Shown here in pieces: positions 1-7,361 of a stretch of DNA of 16,997 nucleotides (its first letter is position 1; each line of letters starts with the position of its first letter). Position numbers and translations under genes: made by a program. This DNA comes from Oceanospirillaceae bacterium. Lineage in GTDB: Bacteria; Pseudomonadota; Gammaproteobacteria; Pseudomonadales; Balneatricaceae. The stretch spans positions 33,134-50,130 of the forward strand of contig DPHD01000001.1 of the NCBI GenBank assembly GCA_003523085.1, written 5' to 3'. The notes beneath the pieces are model-generated. The model was not told the DNA's origin and did not search any database. It was given only the letters and a program-made list of their open reading frames with translations.

Positions 1-37
1 AAAAAAAGGTTGCCTTTGGGCAGCCTTTTTTCGTTTT
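1..37. terminator. Intrinsic terminator of the upstream gene
   Basis: A 7-bp stem GGTTGCC / GGCAGCC (positions 8-14 and 19-25, one G-U pair, loop TTTG) is flanked by seven A on the left and six T on the right, the shape of a rho-independent terminator. The A-tract on the left would give a T-tract on the minus strand, so it could act in both directions. No gene is visible to its left inside the window, so which gene it ends is unknown. It separates the nqr operon from upstream transcription. Confidence 0.75.
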
Positions 38-60
38 AGGCAGATTAAGCCTTTAGTATG

Positions 61-184
61 GTGGAAAAAATTTGTAAATTTTCGTACAATAAGCCGGCTT
101 TTTTTATGGGTTTTAGTTGTGCGTCACTTTGGGTTTCGCTGTAAATACTAAAGCCAACCAATAACTCTCAATTGGATACGACTT
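61..184 (+). promoter_or_regulatory. Probable nqr operon promoter region and leader
   Basis: This AT-rich gene-free stretch lies between the upstream terminator and nqrA and must hold the nqr promoter if the operon starts here. TACAAT at 85-90 is a good -10 match but has only a weak -35 (GTGGAA, 61-66, 18-base spacer). A second possibility is TTGTGC (117-122) with TAAATA (142-147), spaced 19. Neither is strong, which could mean an activator is needed. The ribosome site of nqrA is weak: GGA at 174-176, eight bases before the ATG. I recognise no operator for a known regulator. Confidence 0.35.
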
Positions 185-1528
185 ATGATCAAGATCAGAC
201 GCGGTCTGGATCTGCCATTGTTAGGCGCACCGCAGCAGAACATCGAAGATGCTGTAGCGGTAAGCCAAGTGGCTGTGATCGGTGCTGACTATGTGGGCAT
301 GAAGCCTACTATGGCAGCCAGAGTAGGTGATCGAGTAAAGCTCGGCCAAGTGTTGTTTTCTGACAAGAAAACCCCTGGTGTTCACTTTACAGCGCCTGCC
401 GCTGGTGTGGTAAGTGCAATTAATCGTGGCGCACAACGTGTGTTGCAATCGGTTGTTATCGACATCGACGGTGATGATGCTGTTGAATTTGCAAGCTGTG
501 CTGCTGCCGACTTGGCTAGCCTAACGGCTGAGCAAGTGGCGCAAAATCTACAAGCTTCGGGTTTGTGGACTGCGTTACGCACTCGCCCATTTAGCAAGAT
601 CCCTGCAATTGACAGCAAGCCTAACTCTATTTTTGTTACTGCTATCGACACACACCCATTAGCTGCCGACCCTGCGCCCATCATTGCAGCAGAGCAAGAC
701 GCTTTTGCGCAAGGCTTACAGCTGCTCACCAAGCTAACAGACGGTGTTGTGTTTGTTTGTGCTGCTGCTGACACACAAGTGCCAGAGGTTGCTGGTACCC
801 AAGTTGAGCGTTTTCAAGGTGTGCACCCAGCAGGCCTAGCGTCTACACATATCCACATGTTGGACCCTGTGAGCGCCACGAAAACAGTTTGGGCTATTGG
901 TTATCAAGACGTCATCGCCTTTGCAAAACTATTTGCTACCGGCAAATTGCCCACTGAGCGCGTCATTGCGCTGGCTGGCCCAATGGTCACTAAGCCGCGT
1001 TTGTTGCGCACCCGTTTGGGCGCTTCAACGGTACAGCTTATCGCTGGCGAAACTGCACAAGGTGAGTTTGACAACAGAGTTATTTCTGGTTCTGCCTTAG
1101 GTGGTAACACTGCCGCTGGCGCTGTTGCGTTTTTAGGCCGTTATAACAACCAAATCACCGTGCTTGAAGAAGGCAAAAAACGTGAGTTTATGGGTTGGGC
1201 GGCTGCAGGTAGCAACAAACATTCATTGTTGAACATTTATAGCTCAGCCTTGAACCGTGCAAAGAAAATGGCTTTAACTACAACCACCAACGGCTCACCA
1301 CGTGCCATGGTGCCTGTAGGTGCATTTGAAAATTTAATGCCGTTAGATATCCTGCCTACTCAACTGCTGCGTAGTTTAGTGGTTGGCGACATCGTTAATG
1401 CTCAGGAATTGGGTTGCTTAGAGCTTGAAGAAGCTGACTTAGCATTAATGACCTACGCCTGCGCTGGCAAGTACGAGTATGGCACCATATTACGTGACGT
1501 ATTAACTCGTATAGAGAAGGAGTGCTAA
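185..1528 (+). CDS. nqrA: Na+-translocating NADH:quinone reductase subunit A
   Basis: NqrA is the large soluble subunit of the Nqr complex. It sits on the cytoplasmic face against NqrB and has been implicated in ubiquinone binding. The protein of 447 residues is the usual family length and opens with the hallmark MIKIRRGLDLPLLGAP. Further conserved blocks are the glycine-rich VISGSALGG stretch (around residues 298-306) and REFMGWAAAGSNKHS (around 333-347). No membrane segment or signal peptide is seen, as expected. The start at 185 fits the family N-terminus, though the upstream ribosome site is weak (GGA). It is the first gene of an eight-gene operon, with nqrB starting two bases after its stop. 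The last codons of nqrA contain the nqrB Shine-Dalgarno, so the two are probably translationally coupled. Confidence 0.96.
   Translation: MIKIRRGLDLPLLGAPQQNIEDAVAVSQVAVIGADYVGMKPTMAARVGDRVKLGQVLFSDKKTPGVHFTAPAAGVVSAINRGAQRVLQSVVIDIDGDDAVEFASCAAADLASLTAEQVAQNLQASGLWTALRTRPFSKIPAIDSKPNSIFVTAIDTHPLAADPAPIIAAEQDAFAQGLQLLTKLTDGVVFVCAAADTQVPEVAGTQVERFQGVHPAGLASTHIHMLDPVSATKTVWAIGYQDVIAFAKLFATGKLPTERVIALAGPMVTKPRLLRTRLGASTVQLIAGETAQGEFDNRVISGSALGGNTAAGAVAFLGRYNNQITVLEEGKKREFMGWAAAGSNKHSLLNIYSSALNRAKKMALTTTTNGSPRAMVPVGAFENLMPLDILPTQLLRSLVVGDIVNAQELGCLELEEADLALMTYACAGKYEYGTILRDVLTRIEKEC
1517..1522 (+). promoter_or_regulatory. Ribosome binding site that sets the nqrB start
   Basis: AAGGAG lies eight bases before ATG 1531 but directly abuts the in-frame GTG at 1522, which is therefore not usable as a start. 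This supports ATG 1531 (MSLRSILDSMEP) over the longer reading frame from 1522. Confidence 0.8.
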
Positions 1529-1530
1529 GC

Positions 1531-2736
1531 ATGAGTTTACGTAGCATTTTAGATTCAATGGAGCCCCACTTCCATAAAGGTGGCAAGTACGAAAATTTCT
1601 ACGCCTTGTACGAAGCGGCAGATACTATTTTCTACACCCCAGGTTATGTGACTAAGTCGGGCGCCCATGTGCGTGACGGCATTGACCTTAAGCGTATGAT
1701 GATCACCGTGTGGTTATGTACTTTCCCAGCTATTTTCTTTGGTATGTATAACTTGGGTTTCCAAGCTAACTCTGCCATGGACGCCATGGGTGTTGCCCAG
1801 GCTGAAGGTTGGCGTGGTGCTTTGGTTAGTCTAGTTGCAGGCGCTGATGCTGCAAGCATTTGGGACAACCTCATGTTGGGTGCGGCTTACTGGCTGCCTG
1901 TGTATTTGGTTGTTTTTGTTGTCGGTGGCTTTTGGGAAGTGTTGTTTGCCGCCGTGCGTGGCCATGAAGTTAACGAAGGTTTCTTTGTGACTTCTGTGTT
2001 GTTCGCTTTAATACTGCCACCAGACGTGCCTTTATGGCAAGCGGCCATGGGTATCACCTTTGGTATCGTGGTGGGTAAAGAAGTGTTTGGCGGTACCGGC
2101 ATGAACTTCTTAAACCCAGCCCTTACTGGCCGAGCTTTCTTGTTCTTTGCCTACCCAGCGCAAATGTCTGGTGATGCAGTTTGGACTGCGGTAGACGGTT
2201 TCTCTGGTGCTACAGCGCTAGGCCTAGCCAACACCGGTGGTGTAGCTGCTTTAGCTGACGCTGGTATTACTTGGGCAGACGCCTTTATTGGTAACATTCA
2301 AGGTTCCGTAGGTGAAGTTTCAACCTTAGCCATCTTTGCGGGTGGTGCGGTATTACTTTGGACTCGTATCGCTGCATGGCGCATTGTTGCTGGTGTAATG
2401 GTCGGTATGATCGCCATGAGTTTGTTGCTTAACTTCATTGGTTCAGACACTAATCCATTATTTGCCTTGCCATTCTACTGGCATCTAGTATTGGGTGGTT
2501 TTGCCTTCGGTATGATCTTTATGGCCACAGACCCTGTGTCTGCGTCTATGACCAATACCGGCAAATGGTACTTTGGCGCCTTGATCGGCCTCATGGTGGT
2601 ATTGATTCGTGTGCTTAACCCAGCCTTCCCAGAAGGTATGATGTTGGCTATTTTGTTTGCCAACTTGTTCGCGCCTTTGATTGACTATTATGTCACCGAA
2701 GCAAACATTAAGCGGAGGGTTGCACGTAATGTCTAA
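1531..2736 (+). CDS. nqrB: Na+-translocating NADH:quinone reductase subunit B
   Basis: NqrB is the main membrane subunit, carrying a covalent FMN and riboflavin and forming most of the sodium path. The protein of 401 residues has many hydrophobic segments, beginning near residue 52 (MMITVWLCTFPAIFFGMYNL) and ending with a cluster through residue 390. The flavinylation motif FSGAT is present with Thr at about residue 228, the residue to which ApbE would attach FMN. The conserved loop VGKEVFGGTGMNFLNPAL lies just before it. The N-terminal SILDSMEPHFHKGGKYENFY is typical. I chose ATG 1531 because of its Shine-Dalgarno. Its end overlaps nqrC by eight bases, which implies coupled translation. Confidence 0.96.
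   Translation: MSLRSILDSMEPHFHKGGKYENFYALYEAADTIFYTPGYVTKSGAHVRDGIDLKRMMITVWLCTFPAIFFGMYNLGFQANSAMDAMGVAQAEGWRGALVSLVAGADAASIWDNLMLGAAYWLPVYLVVFVVGGFWEVLFAAVRGHEVNEGFFVTSVLFALILPPDVPLWQAAMGITFGIVVGKEVFGGTGMNFLNPALTGRAFLFFAYPAQMSGDAVWTAVDGFSGATALGLANTGGVAALADAGITWADAFIGNIQGSVGEVSTLAIFAGGAVLLWTRIAAWRIVAGVMVGMIAMSLLLNFIGSDTNPLFALPFYWHLVLGGFAFGMIFMATDPVSASMTNTGKWYFGALIGLMVVLIRVLNPAFPEGMMLAILFANLFAPLIDYYVTEANIKRRVARNV
2714..2719 (+). promoter_or_regulatory. Ribosome binding site that sets the nqrC start
   Basis: GGAGGG inside the nqrB 3' end lies nine bases before ATG 2729. This selects MSNSKDSVSRTVM as the NqrC N-terminus rather than the open frame beginning at 2681, which would add 16 residues without family resemblance. 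Confidence 0.75.
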
Positions 2737-3499
2737 TTCTAAAGATTCCGTATCACGTACAGTGATGGTGGCCTTGGTTCTTTGTGTGGTTTGTTCTGTC
2801 ATCGTTTCGGCTGCGGCCGTAGGTTTACGCGACAAGCAAGTGGCCAATGCCATTAACGAAAAGAAAATGAACATTCTTGCCGCAGCTGGCATTGAAGTGG
2901 TTGATGGCGACTTGGAAACAGCCTTTGCTACCATTACGCCTAAGCTAGTTGATATGCGTACTGGCCAGTTTAGTAGTGACCATGATGCTGCAACTTATGA
3001 CATGCGTAAGGCTGCTAAAGACCCTGCTCAAGCACGGGCTTTAACTGGCGACCAAGACATTGCCAGTATTCGTAAGCAGTCTTTATACAGCACTGTCTAC
3101 CTAGTTGAAGGCGAGCAGGGTATTGAACGTATTATCTTACCAATCCACGGTTATGGTTTGTGGTCTACTCTCTACGGCTTTATTGCCCTAGAAGGCGACT
3201 TAAACACGGTGGTGGGTTTAGGCTTTTATGAACATGCCGAAACACCTGGGCTAGGTGGCGAAGTGGACAATCCTAAGTGGAAGGCACTTTGGCCTGGCAA
3301 AAAGGTCTATGCACAAGGTTCTAATGTACCGGCCATTGGTTTAATCAAAGGTAATGCACCGGCAGGCGATCTACATAAGATTGACGGTTTAGCGGGCGCA
3401 ACCTTAACCAGTAACGGTGTTACCAACCTAGTTAAATTTTGGTTGGGCGAGAATGGTTTTTCAACTTTCTTAACCAAGCTTAAAGCAGGGGAGGCATAA
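2729..3499 (+). CDS. nqrC: Na+-translocating NADH:quinone reductase subunit C
   Basis: NqrC carries the second covalent FMN of the complex on a periplasmic domain anchored by one N-terminal helix. The predicted 256 residues match the family (about 257). The membrane segment is at roughly residues 13-33 (VMVALVLCVVCSVIVSAAAV). The FMN-binding domain ends in the motif DGLAGATLTSNGV, with the acceptor Thr at residue 225, the same number as the flavinylated Thr described in Vibrio cholerae NqrC. A second conserved block, HAETPGLGGEVDNPKW, lies around residues 169-184. The gene starts inside the last codons of nqrB (8-base overlap) and ends two bases before nqrD. Its GGGGAGG tail (3488-3494) serves as the nqrD ribosome site. 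Confidence 0.96.
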   Translation: MSNSKDSVSRTVMVALVLCVVCSVIVSAAAVGLRDKQVANAINEKKMNILAAAGIEVVDGDLETAFATITPKLVDMRTGQFSSDHDAATYDMRKAAKDPAQARALTGDQDIASIRKQSLYSTVYLVEGEQGIERIILPIHGYGLWSTLYGFIALEGDLNTVVGLGFYEHAETPGLGGEVDNPKWKALWPGKKVYAQGSNVPAIGLIKGNAPAGDLHKIDGLAGATLTSNGVTNLVKFWLGENGFSTFLTKLKAGEA

Positions 3500-3501
3500 T
3501 C

Positions 3502-4149
3502 ATGTCTAAAACAAGAGAGATTTTGATCAGTCCGATTTTTGCTAACAACCCCATTGCCTTGCAAATCTTGGGTGTGTGTTCTGCGCTAGCGGTAACCAGT
3601 AGTTTAAGCGTCACCATCGTGATGTGTATTGCACTGACCGTGGTCACAGCGTTTTCTAACTTCTTTATCGCCTTGATCCGTAACCAAGTGCCTAGCAGCA
3701 TCCGTATCATCGTACAGATGATCATCATTGCTTCGTTGGTAATTGTGGTGGATCAGGTACTTAAGGCCTATGCCTATGAAGTCAGCAAGCAGCTTTCGGT
3801 ATTTGTTGGTTTGATTATTACTAACTGTATCGTTATGGGCCGTGCAGAAGCATTTGCTATGCAAAATCCACCAATTCCATCGTTCTTCGACGGCATTGGC
3901 AACGGCTTAGGCTACTCGGTTGTATTATTATTTGTGGCTACGGTACGTGAACTGACTGGCTCTGGTAGCTTGTTTGGTTATGAAGTCCTACCTTTAGTGA
4001 CTAATGGCGGCTGGTACTACTCCAACGGCCTTATGTTGCTACCACCAAGCGCCTTCTTTGTAATTGGCGGCTTTATTTGGTTACTTCGTAATTCGAAGAT
4101 CGACCAAGTTGAGCCCGTTGAGTACAAACTTGCTTCGCACACTAAATAG
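3502..4149 (+). CDS. nqrD: Na+-translocating NADH:quinone reductase subunit D
   Basis: NqrD is a small integral membrane subunit that pairs with NqrE in an inverted-topology arrangement. Together they hold an iron centre (a [2Fe-2S] cluster in recent structures) midway across the membrane. The protein of 215 residues has about six hydrophobic segments. The two iron-ligand cysteines are present: Cys26 in LQILGVCSALAV and Cys109 in ITNCIVMGRAEAF, each offset by three from the Vibrio cholerae numbering I remember (29 and 112). Start 3502 has a strong GGGGAGG eight to ten bases upstream. NqrE follows after 11 bases. Related to RnfE/RsxE, but the neighbours settle it as NqrD. Confidence 0.95.
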   Translation: MSKTREILISPIFANNPIALQILGVCSALAVTSSLSVTIVMCIALTVVTAFSNFFIALIRNQVPSSIRIIVQMIIIASLVIVVDQVLKAYAYEVSKQLSVFVGLIITNCIVMGRAEAFAMQNPPIPSFFDGIGNGLGYSVVLLFVATVRELTGSGSLFGYEVLPLVTNGGWYYSNGLMLLPPSAFFVIGGFIWLLRNSKIDQVEPVEYKLASHTK

Positions 4150-4160
4150 GATCTGAAACA

Positions 4161-4772
4161 ATGATTGAAGATTATCTAAGCCTATTTGTTAAAGCCGTAT
4201 TCGTAGAGAACATGGCCTTGGCATTCTTTTTGGGCATGTGTACTTTCTTGGCTATTTCCAAGAAAGTTAAAACAGCCATTGGCCTTGGTGTAGCGGTAAT
4301 TGCCGTATTAACCATCACTGTTCCAGTTAACAACTTGATCTACACCTACTTGCTAGCCGACGGTGCCCTTGCATGGGCAGGTATGCCAGACGTTAACCTA
4401 AGCTTCCTAGGTTTGATCTCTTACATTGGTGTTATTGCTGCCATTGTACAGATTATGGAAATGTTGCTAGACAAGTACATGCCGGCTTTGTACAACGCCT
4501 TGGGCGTGTTCTTGCCATTGATCACAGTGAACTGTGCCATCATGGGCGCGGCATTGTTCATGGTAGAACGCGATTACAACTTTGGTGAATCGGTTGTTTA
4601 CGGCATGGGCGCAGGCGTAGGTTGGGCATTAGCCATCGCTACGCTTGCAGGCATTCGTGAAAAACTAAAATACTCAGACGTACCTGCAGGCCTACGTGGT
4701 CTTGGTATTACCTTTGTGACAGTGGGTTTGATGTCACTTGGTTTTATGTCTTTCTCTGGCATCCAGCTGTAA
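4161..4772 (+). CDS. nqrE: Na+-translocating NADH:quinone reductase subunit E
   Basis: NqrE is the partner of NqrD: a hydrophobic subunit of 203 residues (family about 198) with six predicted membrane segments. The iron-ligand cysteines are visible as Cys27 in FFLGMCTFLA and Cys125 in LITVNCAIMGA. The C-terminal block REKLKYSDVPAGLRGLGITF (residues about 166-185) and the ending FMSFSGIQL are family hallmarks. AGGA at 4148-4151 is the ribosome site. A 25-base gap separates it from nqrF; I see no terminator there, so the operon continues. Homologous to RnfA/RsxA, but the operon context assigns it to Nqr. Confidence 0.95.
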   Translation: MIEDYLSLFVKAVFVENMALAFFLGMCTFLAISKKVKTAIGLGVAVIAVLTITVPVNNLIYTYLLADGALAWAGMPDVNLSFLGLISYIGVIAAIVQIMEMLLDKYMPALYNALGVFLPLITVNCAIMGAALFMVERDYNFGESVVYGMGAGVGWALAIATLAGIREKLKYSDVPAGLRGLGITFVTVGLMSLGFMSFSGIQL

Positions 4773-4797
4773 AGCGAACTACACAAGGTATTGATGT

Positions 4798-6027
4798 ATG
4801 AATAATGAAATTACCCTCGGTGTATTAATGTTTACCGCAGTGGTTCTCTCTTTGGTAGCGATCATCATGATTGCTCGCGCCCAATTAGTGAGTTCTGGTG
4901 CAGTCACCATTTCTATCAACGATGACCCAGAAAAAGCCATTACGGTTCCAGCTGGCGGCAAGTTACTACAGACTCTTTCTGAGCAAGGCATATTTTTGGC
5001 CTCGGCTTGTGGTGGTGGTGGTACTTGTGCCCAGTGTCGTTGTGTCGTTAAAGACGGCGGCGGCTCTATGTTGGCTACTGAAGAAAGCCACTTCACCATG
5101 CGTGAAGCCAAAGACGGCTGGCGCTTGTCATGTCAGGTTGCTGTAAAGCAAGACATGAACATTGAAGTTGAAGAAGATGTATTTGGCGTCAAGCAATGGG
5201 AATGTACCGTTGAGTCTAACCCTAACGTTGCCACCTTCATCAAAGAATTGACGCTAAAATTGCCTGAAGGCGAGAACGTTGATTTCCGCGCAGGTGGTTA
5301 TGTACAGCTAGAGTGTCCTCCCCATTCAATCGATTACAAAACCTTCGACATTGACGAAGAGTACCGTGGCGATTGGGATAAGTTTGACGTTTGGCAGCAC
5401 AAGTCTGTGGTTGATGAAACTACAGTGCGTGCATACTCTATGGCCAACTACCCTGAAGAACGCGGTGTAGTGAAGTTTAATATTCGTATTGCTTCGCCAC
5501 CTCCAGGCAGCAGCGGTATCCCACCAGGCATTATGTCGTCTTACGTGTTTGACATGAAGCCCGGCGATAAGATTAAAGTGTATGGCCCATTTGGCGAGTT
5601 CTTTGCTAAAGACACCGACGCAGAAATGGTCTTCATTGGTGGTGGTGCGGGCATGGCGCCTATGCGTTCACACATCTTTGACCAGCTTAAGCGCTTAAAC
5701 TCGTCTCGAAAGATCTCTTTCTGGTACGGTGCACGTAGTATGCGTGAAGCCTTCTACGGCGAAGAGTACGATGCGCTAGCCGCAGAAAACGACAATTTCA
5801 ACTGGCACCTAGCCCTTTCTGACCCTCAGCCAGAGGACAACTGGGACGGCCTTACCGGTTTTATTCACAACGTATTGTTTGAAAACTACCTTAAAGACCA
5901 TGACGCGCCAGAAGATTGCGAGTTCTACATGTGTGGACCTCCAATGATGAACGCAGCCGTTGTGCAAATGTTGAAAGACCTTGGTGTAGAAGACGAAAAC
6001 ATCTTACTCGATGATTTTGGCGGATAA
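4798..6027 (+). CDS. nqrF: Na+-translocating NADH:quinone reductase subunit F (NADH dehydrogenase subunit)
   Basis: NqrF is the electron entry point: it oxidises NADH through FAD and passes electrons to a [2Fe-2S] cluster. The protein of 409 residues has one N-terminal anchor (about residues 6-28). A plant-type ferredoxin domain follows, with Cys71, Cys77 and Cys80 (ACGGGGTCAQC) and Cys112 (RLSCQV). The FAD-binding domain has RAYSM at 211-215 and the flanking IASPPPGSSGIPPGIMSSYV. The NAD-binding domain has GGGAGMAPMRS (281-291) and the terminal MCGPPMMNAAV. All expected cofactor ligands are present. AAGG at 4785-4788 is the ribosome site. Its 3' end overlaps the first ATG of apbE by 17 bases. 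Confidence 0.97.
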   Translation: MNNEITLGVLMFTAVVLSLVAIIMIARAQLVSSGAVTISINDDPEKAITVPAGGKLLQTLSEQGIFLASACGGGGTCAQCRCVVKDGGGSMLATEESHFTMREAKDGWRLSCQVAVKQDMNIEVEEDVFGVKQWECTVESNPNVATFIKELTLKLPEGENVDFRAGGYVQLECPPHSIDYKTFDIDEEYRGDWDKFDVWQHKSVVDETTVRAYSMANYPEERGVVKFNIRIASPPPGSSGIPPGIMSSYVFDMKPGDKIKVYGPFGEFFAKDTDAEMVFIGGGAGMAPMRSHIFDQLKRLNSSRKISFWYGARSMREAFYGEEYDALAAENDNFNWHLALSDPQPEDNWDGLTGFIHNVLFENYLKDHDAPEDCEFYMCGPPMMNAAVVQMLKDLGVEDENILLDDFGG

Positions 6028-7069
6028 CTCAAAGCTCTTGGCAACATTTTTGCAAACAACCAGCCTAGCCATGGGGTGCGCTTTGATGCTCACCTTGTTG
6101 CTGGGCTGTTCTGTGTCTGAAGAGCCAGAAATAGAGGCCGTTACCGGCCTCGCTATGGGTACTAGCTACACGGTTAAGTGGGTGGCAAAGACCGATGTTG
6201 ACCATGGGGCGATTGCCACTGGTGCCAAAGCTGAGCTGGCTCGTATAGAAGCCAGCATGTCGACCTTTATGGACTCGTCTGACCTTAGCGGTTTTAATGG
6301 CGCAGCGGTGGGCGAATGGCATCAGGTGCCTAAAGCCATGGCAGCCCTAGTGAGCCGCTCTATTGATATTAGTCGCCAGACGGGCGGTGCCTTTGACGTT
6401 ACCGTTGGCCCCTTGGTTGATCTTTGGGGTTTTGGCCCCGACCCAGTGCCGGAACATATTCCTAGCGACTTGGCTTTGGAAGCCCTACGCCCAGTGATTG
6501 GTTATCAGCACTTGCAAGTGCAGCAGCAACCGGCTGCCTTGCTTAAAACCGCAGCCAGTGCCATTGATCTGTCTGCCATTGCCAAAGGTTATGGCGTTGA
6601 TGCCATCGCTAGCTGGTTAGAAGCTCACGGTGTGATGGACTATTTGGTGGAAGTGGGTGGCGAATTACGTGCCCACGGGCGTAAGCCAGATGGCAGTATT
6701 TGGCGTATTGCCATTGAAACGCCAGCTGCGGATGCTCGACAGGTGTATCAAGTGGTGCAGGTGAAGGACATGGCCGTGGCTACGTCCGGCAATTACCGTA
6801 ATTATTACGAGCAGCATGGGGTACGCTATTCACATACCCTAGATCCATCGAGTTTGCGGCCTGTGACCCATAAGTTGGCGTCTGTTACTGTGGTTGATGC
6901 TAGCGCTGCGACTGCCGATGCGCTCGCCACCGCGCTGATGGTTATGGGTGGAAAACAAGGTTTGGCCTGGGCAGAGCTGCATCAGGTGCCAGCATACTTT
7001 ATAATGAAACAATCTGATGGCTTTGTGGCGCAATCAAGCACAGGCTTTGAACCTTATTTGGAGAATTAA
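6011..7069 (+). CDS. apbE: FAD:protein FMN transferase (ApbE lipoprotein)
   Basis: ApbE uses FAD to attach FMN to threonine; here the obvious substrates are NqrB and NqrC. The 352 residues begin with a hydrophobic leader ending in a lipobox, LTLLLGC with Cys33 as the likely lipidated residue, so it acts in the periplasm on the inner membrane. Family blocks are MGTSYTVKW (49-57), DVTVGPLVDLWGFGP, IDLSAIAKGYGVD (185-197) and LVEVGGELRAHG. The usual metal-site block H-x-x-D-P-x-T-G-x-P reads HTLDPSSLRP (275-284), so Thr-Gly is replaced by Ser-Leu, which is unusual. The start is uncertain: ATG 6011 overlaps nqrF by 17 bases and lacks a clear ribosome site, while ATG 6071 would leave a 12-residue leader with no basic residue. 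I prefer 6011 because it gives a charged n-region. Confidence 0.92.
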   Translation: MILADNSKLLATFLQTTSLAMGCALMLTLLLGCSVSEEPEIEAVTGLAMGTSYTVKWVAKTDVDHGAIATGAKAELARIEASMSTFMDSSDLSGFNGAAVGEWHQVPKAMAALVSRSIDISRQTGGAFDVTVGPLVDLWGFGPDPVPEHIPSDLALEALRPVIGYQHLQVQQQPAALLKTAASAIDLSAIAKGYGVDAIASWLEAHGVMDYLVEVGGELRAHGRKPDGSIWRIAIETPAADARQVYQVVQVKDMAVATSGNYRNYYEQHGVRYSHTLDPSSLRPVTHKLASVTVVDASAATADALATALMVMGGKQGLAWAELHQVPAYFIMKQSDGFVAQSSTGFEPYLEN

Positions 7070-7306
7070 ATGGAAACCATGATCTTAACCTTTGTGGGTT
7101 TGCTCATCATTGTTATTGGTATGGCGGTGGGTGTGTTGATGGGTGGTAAGCCAATTGCAGGTTCCTGCGGCGGTATGACTGCATTAGGTATGGATGTAGC
7201 GTGTGACGTATGTAAAGGCGACCCAGAAGTGTGCGAAACAGAACAGCAAAAGGCGATGAAAGAAGATAAGCTGGCCGAACAAAGATCCTATGATGCGACG
7301 CGTTAA
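7070..7306 (+). CDS. nqrM: Nqr maturation factor NqrM (DUF539 family)
   Basis: NqrM is a small membrane protein needed for assembly of active Nqr, thought to deliver iron to the NqrD/NqrE centre. The 78 residues show a single N-terminal membrane segment (about 5-25) followed by a cysteine-rich tail: Cys33 (AGSCGG), Cys45 and Cys48 (ACDVC) and Cys55 (PEVCE), the set of four expected in the family. The rest is a charged tail. The ATG follows the apbE stop directly, with GGAGA at 7060-7064 as ribosome site. It is the last gene of the Nqr unit; no hairpin terminator follows, so read-through into sthA is possible. Confidence 0.93.
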   Translation: METMILTFVGLLIIVIGMAVGVLMGGKPIAGSCGGMTALGMDVACDVCKGDPEVCETEQQKAMKEDKLAEQRSYDATR

Positions 7307-7331
7307 CAACGGCTAAGTACGTCGATCAAAT
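7303..7331 (+). promoter_or_regulatory. Candidate sthA promoter
   Basis: TTAACA (7303-7308, five of six bases of the -35 consensus) is followed after exactly 17 bases by TCAAAT (7326-7331, four of six of the -10). It overlaps the nqrM stop codon and would start transcripts about 24 bases before sthA. This would allow sthA and the lol genes to be expressed apart from nqr. Sequence match only. Confidence 0.35.
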
Positions 7332-7361
7332 AAAAAACAGTAGTAGTGTAGAGAGACAAAG

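Noticed and set aside
91..105. AAGCCGGCTT palindrome followed by a T-run upstream of nqrA
   Set aside because: The palindrome has no loop; a real hairpin would keep only three base pairs, too weak for a terminator, and an intact terminator already lies at 1-37.
382..774. Minus-strand open frame of 130 residues inside nqrA
   Set aside because: It lies wholly antisense to a clear NqrA, has low-complexity Ser/Ala/Cys composition and no family features; a shadow of codon use.
2485..2934. Minus-strand open frame of 149 residues across the nqrB/nqrC junction
   Set aside because: Antisense to two confidently identified genes, with no recognisable domain.
3502..4772. Rnf/Rsx complex membrane subunits as an alternative for nqrD and nqrE
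   Set aside because: NqrD/E are homologous to RnfE/RnfA, but the flanking nqrA, B, C, F, apbE and nqrM leave no doubt; no rnfB or rnfC is present.
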